From assembly GCA_016192455.1 (NCBI GenBank), contig JACPUC010000015.1, positions 1-64,000 on the forward strand: a DNA stretch of 64,000 nucleotides. Direction: 5' to 3'. Shown here piece after piece: positions 27,463-36,178 of this stretch. The notes below the pieces were generated by a model. It was not told the origin of the DNA and made no database searches. It worked only from the letters and a program-made list of their open reading frames with translations. The translations under genes were made by a program, and so were the position numbers. Numbering within the stretch: position 1 is the first letter of the stretch; each line of letters starts with the position of its first letter. Source of the DNA: Candidatus Tectimicrobiota bacterium (GTDB lineage: Bacteria > JACPUC01).

Positions 27463-28809
27463 CTAGAGCTTACCCCGTTCGCTCCACTTTTGGAAGATGC
27501 GCTCCACTTGCTTGGAGGCTTCGGCCACGGCATCCTCGGGCGACATGATGCCCTGCGCAGCCTTGGCGAACATCGTCGAGACGATCCAGGTGCTGAAGAC
27601 CTCATCAATGGCGGCGTTCGCATACCCTGGATAGCCGACGTTGGTTGCCCACGACTCGACATCCTCGAGCACCTTGTACTTGTCGCTCGGCTTCGCCTTC
27701 GGATCGTTCGCCAGGAGCTGCTTGAGGTCCGGCACCGTGCTCGTGAAGCACGGGAAGTTGTAGTACTCGCTGGCCAGGAAGCCTTTCTTGAAGTTGTCCA
27801 CGTAGTCCACCAGGAACTTCTTCGCGCCCTCGATGTTCTTGGCGAACTTCCAGATGCAGTAAACGTCCATGACGTGTTCGAGGCCGATGCGCCGCACCGG
27901 CCCCGCCGCCGCCTTGGCCAGCCAGATGTTATCGGTGACGGGAATCTTTTCATTCTCGCCGGTGCGCGTAACGGAGATGGCGTTCAGCGCCAGGGATCCC
28001 TTGCCGGCGAGCATGAAGCGATTGTTCGAGGAGGCGTCCCAGGAGAAGACCTCGGGGGTCATCGTTTCCTGGTAGAGGGCCTTGACAAACTTCACCGCCT
28101 CGACAGTCTGCTTCGAGCCGAGGATCGGCTTGCCGTTCTCGTCCTGCTCCGAGCTGCCCCAGGAGTACATGAGCGAGCGCATCGCCATGTTCGTGTCGAT
28201 CTCGGAGGCCAGGCCGATGCCGACGGGGTTGTCAAACTGCTTCTTGATCTTGGCGCCGCCGACGCGGATGTCTTCCCACGAATCGGGCTTCACGCCAACG
28301 GCATCCCAGAGGTCCTTGCGGTAGTTGATGGGATCGGGCACGTAGCTGTCGGAGAAGCCGTAGTACTTCTTCGTCTTCGGGTTGTACGTGCTCTTGATGG
28401 CCAGGGGGATGGCCTTGCCATGCTTGCGCTCGACCTCTTCGTAGATTTCGCGGTGATCGATCACCTGATCTTCGTGCACCGGCGGCGGCCACAGGAAGAG
28501 GAAGAGGTCGTGCCCCTGTTGCGCCCGAACCTCCGCCGCGGCGCGGGCGTTCAGCCCGGCGATGCCGATGTTGTCAACGATGACGTTGGTGTTGTTCTTT
28601 TGTCCCCACTCCTTCACGTAGGTCTCGTTGAACCACTTATCGTAGCCGGGGACAAAGTGATTCCACTGCAGAATCCGCAAGGTCTTCTGCTGCGCTGTGG
28701 CCCTCCCTGGGACGATGATCGCCGGCCCAAGAGTCGCGGCGGCGGCGCCGGCGCCAGCCACCTTCATGAAGTCACGACGTGAAAGGTGACGCTTGGTCGA
28801 TTCTTCCAC
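27463..28809 (-). CDS. Extracellular solute-binding protein of the CUT1 ABC transporter, Tat-exported
   Basis: The 448-residue protein begins with a twin-arginine signal (RRDFMK at residues 11-16, then an Ala/Gly-rich helix to about residue 38). It should therefore be folded before export to the periplasm. The mature part has the layout of family 1 (MalE/UgpB-like) binding proteins. The start is GTG 28809 with a strong GGAGGAGGG about nine bases upstream. It heads the operon with one ATPase and two permeases, so it sets the substrate. I cannot tell whether that is a sugar, polyol or other solute. Confidence 0.93.
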   Translation of the reverse strand: MEESTKRHLSRRDFMKVAGAGAAAATLGPAIIVPGRATAQQKTLRILQWNHFVPGYDKWFNETYVKEWGQKNNTNVIVDNIGIAGLNARAAAEVRAQQGHDLFLFLWPPPVHEDQVIDHREIYEEVERKHGKAIPLAIKSTYNPKTKKYYGFSDSYVPDPINYRKDLWDAVGVKPDSWEDIRVGGAKIKKQFDNPVGIGLASEIDTNMAMRSLMYSWGSSEQDENGKPILGSKQTVEAVKFVKALYQETMTPEVFSWDASSNNRFMLAGKGSLALNAISVTRTGENEKIPVTDNIWLAKAAAGPVRRIGLEHVMDVYCIWKFAKNIEGAKKFLVDYVDNFKKGFLASEYYNFPCFTSTVPDLKQLLANDPKAKPSDKYKVLEDVESWATNVGYPGYANAAIDEVFSTWIVSTMFAKAAQGIMSPEDAVAEASKQVERIFQKWSERGKL

Positions 28810-29254
28810 CGGATGCCCTCCTCCAAACAGTGACCCTCACAACTCCTCCGCAGCCGTTTCGACGAACCCCGCGCCTCCCGCCACACCTCCCCTTGGCAGT
28901 TCCTCAGAGGCAGAGCGTTCTGGCGAGGCCCTCTCTCGACAGCGCCACGGAGCAATCTGATGGGATTATTACAACCTTTACTGGAGAGTACCCAAGCACT
29001 CCGTAGCATGTCAACACACAACGCGAGCACCTGAGGGGGAAGAACCTCGCCTCCCCCAGGTCGCATGCGGGCGCCCTCCGCACCGGGAACCGCTGGCGTT
29101 GCAGCGTGAGCAAGGCCGCCGTTGCCTCCCTGGCCCAGCGGGAGATGCTCTTGGCCTCCCTCCTTGACTTCAGCGCTCTGCCTCCCCATCATCGCTGCTG
29201 CAGGCGCGGTGCGGCGACGACGGCACGGCAAGGCACAGGCCGCCAGGGGGGCAC
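28810..29254. other. Intergenic region between divergent genes
   Basis: This 445-base region separates the minus-strand transporter operon from the plus-strand metallo-hydrolase. It contains the strong ribosome-binding site of the binding-protein gene and a candidate promoter on the minus strand. Short open frames have no recognisable content; I see no gene. Confidence 0.5.
28985..29014 (-). promoter_or_regulatory. Candidate promoter of the ABC transporter operon
   Basis: On the minus strand a perfect TTGACA (29014-29009) is followed 18 bases later by TACTCT (28990-28985), a weak -10. The surrounding stretch is the most AT-rich part of the region. Another pairing using TAATAA a little further on is also possible. 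Confidence 0.35.
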
Positions 29255-29941
29255 ATGGCAAGCGTCACGCAGCTTAAGGATGGCATCTACCGGCTCAGCA
29301 TTTGGCATGACAAGATCGGCATGAGCTTCAGTCAATTCCTCATCGCGGACGCGCAACCGACGCTGATTGAGACGGGCTACCGGAAGGACTTCGAGGAGAC
29401 GCGCCGGGCGATCGCCGAAGTTCTTGACCCATCGACGCTGCGTTTCGTGGTGGTGCCCCACTTCGAAGGGGATGAATGCGGCGCGCTCAATGAGATCCTG
29501 CGTCTGGCGCCTCGTGCCCAGCCGGTGACGAATCGCATCGGCGCCATGACCTCCATCGCCGACTTCGCCATCGCCAGCCCCTACGTCGCCCAGGAGGGTG
29601 ACGTCCTCGACCTTGGGCGGCATAAACTGCGCATCATCATGGCCCCCTTCGTCCATGCCTGGGAGAGCCTCGTCGTGTACGAGGAGACGGAGCAGGTGCT
29701 GTTCAGCAGCGATTTCTTGGGGCAGTACGGCGTCCCCGACGCCATCAGCGATGCCGACCTGACCGGCAGGATGAAAGAATTCGTCAGCCCCGAAAGCTTC
29801 CCATCGGATCGGCACATCCACGCGCTTGTGGCGAAGATCGAGGCGCTTCCCTATTCCATGTTCGCCCCGATGCACGGCGCCGCTCTCACCGCACACCACG
29901 CCGCCAGCCTGCGGGCCATGAAGGAGCTGCGGTTCCCCTGA
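29255..29941 (+). CDS. Flavodiiron-like MBL-fold metallo-hydrolase, no flavodoxin domain
   Basis: The 228-residue protein consists only of a metallo-beta-lactamase fold of the ODP type. Metal ligands are H69-x-E71-x-D73 (HFEGDE), H133, D152 and H206. The H133-to-D152 spacing is exactly 18 residues, as in flavodiiron proteins, whose di-iron site reduces O2 or NO. The C-terminal flavodoxin domain of those enzymes is missing, so electrons would have to come from another protein, or the protein senses O2/NO instead. The ATG is preceded by AGGGGGG. It is alone in its transcription unit as far as can be seen. Confidence 0.85.
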   Translation: MASVTQLKDGIYRLSIWHDKIGMSFSQFLIADAQPTLIETGYRKDFEETRRAIAEVLDPSTLRFVVVPHFEGDECGALNEILRLAPRAQPVTNRIGAMTSIADFAIASPYVAQEGDVLDLGRHKLRIIMAPFVHAWESLVVYEETEQVLFSSDFLGQYGVPDAISDADLTGRMKEFVSPESFPSDRHIHALVAKIEALPYSMFAPMHGAALTAHHAASLRAMKELRFP

Positions 29942-30270
29942 GGCGGCGGCGCCACGCCGTCTTTCCCTCCGCGGCCCTGCCCTCGCCGCTTCCGCCACCG
30001 CTGGTAAGGTCGTCTCCTGCTGCCGGGCGGTGGCCCGGTCGCGGAGGCTGCGCTCAAGCCCAGCGCCCTCAGGCGCTCCGCTGCCGCGGGCGGGGCGGCG
30101 ACGTGACGGTGTGCGGGGGCTGCTGGCGCGCGCGGTGGCTGTCGGCGCGGCGGCATCGCCCGCCATGTCCCGCTGCCGCTTGGAGAAGCAGGGTGGCCAG
30201 CCGCTTCAAGGTGGAAGCAGGGTTCGGGCGGCGCGCCGCCCGCCTCCGCCGGCGGCGCTCAGAGCAGCGA
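29942..30270. other. Spacer before modA
   Basis: This stretch lies between the metallo-hydrolase stop and the chosen modA start. The modA frame is open back to a GTG at 30103, but that part is Arg-rich and shows no family sequence. No promoter or other gene is evident. Confidence 0.4.
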
Positions 30271-31089
30271 GTGCGTCCTGCGGGCAGCGCGGGAGAGGAA
30301 AAGACGAACCCCGCCAGTCGCCGCCTGGGTGCTCTTGTGGTCTTCTGGCTGCTCGTCGCCTGGGTGGGTGTGGCGCAGGCGCAACCCCTGACGGTCTCCA
30401 CCGCCGCCAGCCTCCGCGATACCTTCAGGGAGATCGCCCGGGCCTTCGAGGCGGCGCACCCTGGGGTGCGCGTGCGCTTGAACCTCGGCGCTTCGGGAAC
30501 CCTGCAGCAGCAGATCGAGCAGGGCGCCCCCGTGGATGTGTTCGCCTCCGCCGCCCTACCGCAGATGGATGCCCTCGAGCGGCAGGGTCTGCTGGTTCCG
30601 GAGAGCCGGCGCAGCTTCGCCACGAACCGGTTGGCGCTCGTCGTCCCGAACAGCGCCTCGCCCGAGCTGGGAAGTTTCGCCGCTCTCACGTCGAGGAGTG
30701 TGGCGCGCATCGCCATGGGAGACCCGCGCTCCGTGCCGGCTGGCGGTTACGCCAAGGAGGTCTTCGAGCACCTCGGGCTGTGGGAGGAGCTGCGCCCCAA
30801 GCTGATCTTCAGCAGCCATGTGCGCCAGGCGCTCGACTACGTGACGCGACGCGAGGTGGATGCGGCCGTCGTCTACCTGACCGATGCGCAGCTCCAGCGC
30901 CACGACGTGCGCCTTGCGGCGCTCGCCGACGCCGCCTGGCACCGACCCATCCGCTACCCCGTCGCGGTGCTGCGGGATGCCCCACAGCGCAAGCTTGCGG
31001 CAGTCTTCGTGGAGTTCGTGACGGGACCTCGCGGACGGGATCTTCTGCAACGCTTTGGCTTCGGCCTCCCAGAGGCGGCGGCCAAGTAG
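30271..31089 (+). CDS. modA: Molybdate/tungstate-binding protein of an ABC importer
   Basis: ModA binds molybdate or tungstate in the periplasm and delivers it to ModB. A signal helix (ALVVFWLLVAWVGVAQA) is followed by the mature start QPLTVSTAASLRD and then LNLGASGTLQQQIEQGAPVD, the classic ModA oxyanion-site region. The start is uncertain: GTG 30271 gives a plausible signal peptide of about 42 residues and 272 residues in all, while the frame stays open back to 30103. modB follows after 19 bases. Confidence 0.9.
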   Translation: MRPAGSAGEEKTNPASRRLGALVVFWLLVAWVGVAQAQPLTVSTAASLRDTFREIARAFEAAHPGVRVRLNLGASGTLQQQIEQGAPVDVFASAALPQMDALERQGLLVPESRRSFATNRLALVVPNSASPELGSFAALTSRSVARIAMGDPRSVPAGGYAKEVFEHLGLWEELRPKLIFSSHVRQALDYVTRREVDAAVVYLTDAQLQRHDVRLAALADAAWHRPIRYPVAVLRDAPQRKLAAVFVEFVTGPRGRDLLQRFGFGLPEAAAK

Positions 31090-31108
31090 GGAGCGGTGAG
31101 GAGCAGCG

Positions 31109-31786
31109 ATGTCCTGGCAATTCTGGCCCCCCCTCTACCTTAGTATCAAGGTCTCCTTCACGGCCACCTTGGTTGTCGGGCTTGTCGGCATCCCCTTGGC
31201 GCTGCTCCTGGCGCGCCGTCGGTTTTGGGGGAAGCGGCTGCTTGATCTCGTGCTCACGCTGCCGATCGTCCTCCCCCCGACCGTGGTGGGCTACCTGCTG
31301 ATCGTGGTCCTGGGCCGGCGCGGCCTTCTCGGTCGCTACCTCTACGACTGGTTCGGGGTGAGTCTTGCCTTCACCTGGGAGGCCGCCGTCGTGGCCTCCT
31401 GCGTGGTGGCCATGCCCCTCATGATCAAGTCGGCCCGCGCGGCCTTCGAGGCGACGGACCCGCACCTCGAGCTCGTCTCCTACACCCTCGGCAAGTCCCG
31501 CCTCTACACCTTCCTGCACATCACCATGCCGCTGTCGAAGTTCGGCCTTATCGCCGGACTGGTCCTTGCCTTCGCCCGTGCCATGGGAGAATTCGGCGCC
31601 ACCGTCATGTTCGCCGGCAACATCCCGGGTGAGACCGCCACGATGCCGCTGGAGATCTTCTCGGCCCACACCGCGGGTGATAACCGGACCGCGGCGCTCC
31701 TCGTGGTGATCCACACCGCCGTGGCGCTCCTCATGCTCTATGGGGTGCAGCGCTGGGAGAGCCGGCCGTGGTGGGCGCGCCGTTGA
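31109..31786 (+). CDS. modB: Molybdate ABC transporter permease
   Basis: The 225-residue membrane protein has about five to six spans and the highly conserved permease loop GEFGATVMFAGNIPGETATM near residue 155. It forms the homodimeric channel for molybdate. It is directly behind modA. The expected ATPase gene modC does not follow: the next 400 bases show no Walker motifs or other ModC sequence on either strand. The ATPase must come from elsewhere or was lost. Confidence 0.93.
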   Translation: MSWQFWPPLYLSIKVSFTATLVVGLVGIPLALLLARRRFWGKRLLDLVLTLPIVLPPTVVGYLLIVVLGRRGLLGRYLYDWFGVSLAFTWEAAVVASCVVAMPLMIKSARAAFEATDPHLELVSYTLGKSRLYTFLHITMPLSKFGLIAGLVLAFARAMGEFGATVMFAGNIPGETATMPLEIFSAHTAGDNRTAALLVVIHTAVALLMLYGVQRWESRPWWARR

Positions 31787-32175
31787 CGGCCGCCGCGCCG
31801 AGGAGAGCAGCCTGCTGCGATCTTCCGGCGCTCTGGCGGGCTTCGCCGGCGTCCGGTTCCAGCCTGGCGAACCTCCAACCGGCGAGGCGCAATACGGAAG
31901 CCAACATCAATGCCTGGCGCGCCCACCCGGAGGTCCTCCGGGCCCTCCAGCCTTCCTTCCGAACGGCGTAATGTGTCAAGTTTTATGAAACTCTCTCCGC
32001 CTCGGAAGCAGAGGATTTGTTGCCCCGTTTGGCAAGGGCGGATGTGGGGAATTCAGGCAATTGTTACGTACTCAGAACGACTTGCATCATTCTCTCGCCT
32101 CTTGCCTTGACATCTTAGGGCGAAGAACCTGATCATCATACTGTGGAGATGCACCGCTGACCCGGCAGGGAGCGG
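31787..32175. other. Gap where modC would be expected; no gene seen
   Basis: Open frames here (for example 31768-31971 plus) lack any ModC feature or ribosome-binding site. The second half (from about 31975) is AT-richer and carries small inverted repeats and a -35-like element before the secretin gene. Confidence 0.5.
32107..32136 (+). promoter_or_regulatory. Possible promoter of the secretin operon
   Basis: TTGACA at 32107-32112 is perfect. A weak -10 (GATCAT, 32131-32136) lies at 18 bp. The local AT-richness supports a promoter, but the -10 is poor. Confidence 0.35.
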
Positions 32176-34053
32176 GTGTCGATTGGAGGCTCTGAATTGA
32201 AGGGGAGCTTCCTCACCGTCGAGGAAGAGGGAGGCGCGCGGCAACACTCCCTGCAGCGGCACGACCACGGGTATGGTCTGCGGCGGAGCCGTCGAAGGTC
32301 GTGGTGGCTGCGGCTCCTCCTCCTTCTCCAGCTTCTGGTCCTGGCTGGCTGCGGCGGCACGCGCATCGTCTACATCCCCCCGCAGCTCTTGCAAGGGATG
32401 CCCGCGAAGCCTGCCGGGAAGCCTGAGGTCAAGGTGACCAGCGAGGCGGTGGAAGCAAGCCTGGCGCCGCAGCGACGCGCGGAGGGGGTTGCGGCGACCC
32501 TGCCGGCGCGGTCTCCCGCACAGGCCGAGACAAGCCAGCCGGCCGCGCCAGGCGGACCAGGGGCCGCCGAGACGACGGGCAAGCTGATCCAGCCGGGGGA
32601 GCCCCTGCCGGACCTCACGATGTCGCGGCTCCAGCTCGTCCCCAGCGAGGGTCCGGCCGCCGCCCCGCTCGGGCCGCCGGAACGTCTGCCTCGGGAGCCG
32701 GGGGTGCTGGGGAGCGCACCAGGCCGTCTGCCGCCGGAGTCCGCCGGCGCGGCGCCGCGCGGCATGCGCGAGGAACAGCCTGGGGGGCTTCCTGACCTGA
32801 CCATGTCGGGGCTCCAAGTGCAACCGCGAACGGCGGGACGGCGCTTCAGCCTCTCCGCGCAAGACCAGGAGATCAACGCGGTCTTAATCCGCCTGGCGCA
32901 CGCCGGGGGGGTGAACCTGGCGGTCGACCCGGATGTGCGCGGCCGGGTCAGTGTGGAGCTCAACGAGGTGACGTTGGATCAGGCCCTCACCGCAATCCTC
33001 CCCCCGCTGGGCTATGCCGCGCAGCGCTCGGGAGGCATCATCTGGATCGGGCGGCCCGATCTCGAGAGCCGCACCTTCGACCTGGGCTTCTTGAGCACCC
33101 AGCCCGTGACGCGCCGGGTTGATGACCAGCCCCGGGACGTGGTTGACGTGCGCGCCCGCCAGCTCGTCTGGGAGGAACTTTGGCACGCCCTGGAAACGGT
33201 CATTTTCGGGGGACCGGACGAATCCGCCGCGGCCGGAGCCGGCAAGCTCAGGTATGCCCGCAGTGGACTGCACGGGCGACGCCTCATCATGCAGCCGCGC
33301 AGCGGCCTGGTGTTGATCAGGACGACGCCCGACAACCTGGCGGTCAGCGCCTCCCTCATTGACCGCGTCAGGAATGCGGCCCGGCGCCGCGTTGCCGTGG
33401 CGGGCGCCATCGTGGAGGTGCGGCAGCCCGGCGGCCGAGGCGCCCCGGGGGTGATCGAGGGGGCGCCGCCGGAGAAGCCGCCTGCGTCGCCGCGGGCCGG
33501 GGCGGCCGGAGCCGCCATCCAGCGCCGTGCCGCGAAGGAGGGATTGCCGGCCACCGACGGCTTGGTGGACATCATCGTGAGCCGCAAGAGCATCGCTGAC
33601 ATCATCGCCGCCCTGGAGGCGGCGGGCGAGGTGCGCGTCGTGGCGCGACCTCGTCTCTTGGTCAGCAACAACCAGCGGGCGGTCCTGAAGTTCCAGCACA
33701 GTCCAGGAGCTTCCGCGGGAGCGCCGCTGGCAGGACTCGAGCTCGTGGTCGCGCCGAGCGTCGGAGAAGATGGTTCCCTGAACATCATCCTTCACCCGAT
33801 CTTGGTGAGTGGCGGGGGAGGGGGCGAGTCCGCGACCGGCGAGATCGACACCGTCGTCGTCCTGCGCCCGGGTGAGACACTCATCATGAGCGGGCTGGTG
33901 CAGGGGTTGGCGGTCGCGCCCGCGGCCGGCGCGTCGGCTTCCTCCTCGGCGCCGCCGTCGCAGCGAGGAAGCCGCTCCGAGCTGATCATCCTGCTGCGCG
34001 CCACCATCCTGACCGATGAAGTGGAGCCCCGCTCCTCCCGCGCTGGCGGATAG
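32176..34053 (+). CDS. Secretin-family outer-membrane lipoprotein (MshL/PilQ/GspD type)
   Basis: The 625-residue protein has a long basic N-region, a hydrophobic signal and a lipobox LAGC with C59, so it should be lipidated. A secretin/TonB short N-terminal (STN-like) domain spans about 225-300 (FSLSAQDQEINAVLIRLA to ALTAILPPLGY). A C-terminal secretin domain from about 480 holds VVARPRLLVSNNQRAVLKF and VVLRPGETLIMSGL. Secretins form the outer-membrane gate of type IV pili and type II secretion systems. The start may be GTG 32176 (AGGGAG upstream) or TTG 32197 (GGAGG seven bases upstream). The next two genes encode the matching ATPase and GspB/MshN-like partner. Confidence 0.88.
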   Translation: MSIGGSELKGSFLTVEEEGGARQHSLQRHDHGYGLRRSRRRSWWLRLLLLLQLLVLAGCGGTRIVYIPPQLLQGMPAKPAGKPEVKVTSEAVEASLAPQRRAEGVAATLPARSPAQAETSQPAAPGGPGAAETTGKLIQPGEPLPDLTMSRLQLVPSEGPAAAPLGPPERLPREPGVLGSAPGRLPPESAGAAPRGMREEQPGGLPDLTMSGLQVQPRTAGRRFSLSAQDQEINAVLIRLAHAGGVNLAVDPDVRGRVSVELNEVTLDQALTAILPPLGYAAQRSGGIIWIGRPDLESRTFDLGFLSTQPVTRRVDDQPRDVVDVRARQLVWEELWHALETVIFGGPDESAAAGAGKLRYARSGLHGRRLIMQPRSGLVLIRTTPDNLAVSASLIDRVRNAARRRVAVAGAIVEVRQPGGRGAPGVIEGAPPEKPPASPRAGAAGAAIQRRAAKEGLPATDGLVDIIVSRKSIADIIAALEAAGEVRVVARPRLLVSNNQRAVLKFQHSPGASAGAPLAGLELVVAPSVGEDGSLNIILHPILVSGGGGGESATGEIDTVVVLRPGETLIMSGLVQGLAVAPAAGASASSSAPPSQRGSRSELIILLRATILTDEVEPRSSRAGG

Positions 34054-34180
34054 AGGAGAGCCGGAGCCGTTCCGGCGCTTCGGCTGCCTGCACCTCCATC
34101 ACCCGGGGCATTCCTCTCCGCCCTGCGGGGGAGCCGGCGCGGCAGCCCATAGGTTGTTCTGGCGAGGGAAGGGAAGGAGC

Positions 34181-36151
34181 ATGTACGAAGCCTACTTCGG
34201 CTTGCGTGAGAAGCCCTTTAACCTTGCCCCCGATCCCGCTTACTTCTTCCTCAGCAGCAAGCACCGCGACGTGCTTGATCATCTGCTCTACACGGTCCGC
34301 GAGCGGGAAGGGTTCGCCGTCTTTACTGGCGAGGTGGGTACGGGGAAGACGACCGTGTGTCGGACCTTCCTGAACACCTTGCCGCCACAGGTGACCAGCG
34401 CCCTGGTGCTCAACCCCCTCCTCTCCGAGGACGAGCTCCTGCGCGCCATCGTCCAGGATTTCGGCCTGCAACCCGAAGGCGCCACGAAGAAGGGCCTCAT
34501 CGACCAGCTCAACGACTTCCTCCTCGCCTCCCTCGCCGAAGGACGCAACGCCGTCCTCATCATTGACGAGGCGCAAAACCTCTCCAGCGCGGTGCTGGAG
34601 CAAATCCGCATTCTGTCGAACCTGGAAACCGAGAAAGAGAAGCTCCTACAGATCATCCTGGTGGGACAGGCGGAGCTGCGCGACAAGCTCGAGCGACCGG
34701 AGCTCCGGCAGCTCAACCAGCGCGTCTCGATTCGTTTCCACCTCGATCCGCTCAGTCCCACCGAGACGCGGGAGTACGTCGACCATCGCCTGCAGGTGGC
34801 GGGCGCCGGTGAAACACCGCGTTTCACGCGCAAAGCGGTCGACCTTGTCTACGCTTACTCCGGCGGCGTACCCCGCCGCATCAACCTCCTCTGCGATCGG
34901 GCGCTCCTGCGGGCGTTCGTCGAGCAGGAGGGGCGCGTCACCCCGCGCATGGTGCGGTTGGGACGGCGCAGCCTCAGCGGCGAGGATGCCGCGGGCATCT
35001 CTCGCCGGCGCTTCTCCTCGGGGCGGCCGCTCGCGGCGGCGGGCCTGAGTGCGGCCGTGATCCTGGCCGGTGGCATCTACGCCTTGGGAGTTTGGTCAGC
35101 GGATTGGGTCAGTCGCAGGGAGGCAACCTCGAACCTCCAGGCCGAAGCGGTGACGAGCACCTCCCTTCCCTCGCCAGGGTTCGCGGCGGGCCCACTACCC
35201 GGTGGCGCCCAGACCAATGGCGCCGAGACCGGCTTGGCGCCCCCCGGCAGGAGCGGGCCGTCACCGTTGCACCGGGGTGCGCCGGCCCGGCCAGCCGCCG
35301 CCACCACCGCCCCCGCCGGGCCGCCCGCCGCGCCCCTGCCTGGGACCACCGCCGCCAGCCCTTCAATGGACGGGAGAGAGCGGAGCGCGCTGATCAATCC
35401 GGCCCGGAGCACGGCGCCAGGCGCCATGTCGGCGGCGGAACCGCAGCCAGAGGGTCGGCGCGCCGAGGCGCCTACTGGCGGATCAGCGTTGCCGGCGCGG
35501 AGCTCCGGGACTCTTCACGCCCCCGGCGCGGCCAACCCCCAGGGCTCGGCATCGCGGCTGACGCCGCCTGCCGCGCCGATCGCCGCCGCAGAATCATCCT
35601 CCTCGGCTCGCCAGGAGCGGCCCGGCGCGCGGGGGGATGCGCCGAGGACGGCGCTTGCCCCCAGCCTCCGCAGAGGACCCGCCGCGGCGGAGTCGGAACC
35701 GCTGCGCATTGCGGCGCCCTCCGTCTCCAAGCCTCAGGGGCTCGGCGGCGCGGCGGCTGCTGGAATCCCCACTCCACCAAGGGCCGCGGATGCCGCTGGA
35801 CGGCCGGCTCCGCCAGTCGCTGCCGCCGCTGCGTCCCGGGCCGATCCACGCCTGCCGGGTACGCTGGCGGAGCGCCTCTTCAAGCCTGATCCGCGGTTCC
35901 CCTTCACCGTCCATCTCGGCTCCTACCGGAGCGCTGAGAACGCCTTGGAAGCTGCTGGCGTCCTTGAACAACGGGGATATACTATTTATGTAGCCATAGT
36001 GTCTGCTCCAAGGCGGGGGGAGTACTACCGCATTCTCGTGGGACGGTACGCGAGCAAGCGCGAAGCCGTCCTGGCTGCGAAGCAACTGCGCCTCCAGGCG
36101 ACGGATGAGCCACGGGTGCTCGAGTCGCGGCGCGCGGTGGTGTTCCAATAG
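34181..36151 (+). CDS. ExeA/MshM-type AAA ATPase with transmembrane helix and SPOR domain
   Basis: The 656-residue protein starts MYEAYFGLREKPFNLAPDP, the signature opening of ExeA/GspA-type ATPases. It has Walker A GEVGTGKT at 50-57 and a Walker B (LIIDEAQNL) near 124. A membrane helix lies at about 285-305, then a 260-residue Pro/Ala-rich linker, and finally a SPOR domain (about 570-656, FTVHLGSYRSAENALEAA) that binds denuded peptidoglycan glycan strands. ExeA with its partner ExeB helps insert the secretin through peptidoglycan; the SPOR domain fits this job. ATG 34181 has GGAAGGAG in front. Secretin is upstream, the GspB-like gene downstream. Confidence 0.9.
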   Translation: MYEAYFGLREKPFNLAPDPAYFFLSSKHRDVLDHLLYTVREREGFAVFTGEVGTGKTTVCRTFLNTLPPQVTSALVLNPLLSEDELLRAIVQDFGLQPEGATKKGLIDQLNDFLLASLAEGRNAVLIIDEAQNLSSAVLEQIRILSNLETEKEKLLQIILVGQAELRDKLERPELRQLNQRVSIRFHLDPLSPTETREYVDHRLQVAGAGETPRFTRKAVDLVYAYSGGVPRRINLLCDRALLRAFVEQEGRVTPRMVRLGRRSLSGEDAAGISRRRFSSGRPLAAAGLSAAVILAGGIYALGVWSADWVSRREATSNLQAEAVTSTSLPSPGFAAGPLPGGAQTNGAETGLAPPGRSGPSPLHRGAPARPAAATTAPAGPPAAPLPGTTAASPSMDGRERSALINPARSTAPGAMSAAEPQPEGRRAEAPTGGSALPARSSGTLHAPGAANPQGSASRLTPPAAPIAAAESSSSARQERPGARGDAPRTALAPSLRRGPAAAESEPLRIAAPSVSKPQGLGGAAAAGIPTPPRAADAAGRPAPPVAAAAASRADPRLPGTLAERLFKPDPRFPFTVHLGSYRSAENALEAAGVLEQRGYTIYVAIVSAPRRGEYYRILVGRYASKREAVLAAKQLRLQATDEPRVLESRRAVVFQ

Positions 36152-36178
36152 AGCGCCCTTGGGGGAGAGGACGCTGCC

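Noticed and set aside
31740-31988. Possible modC start or remnant after modB
   Set aside because: No Walker A, signature or Walker B sequence in any frame, and no ribosome-binding site.
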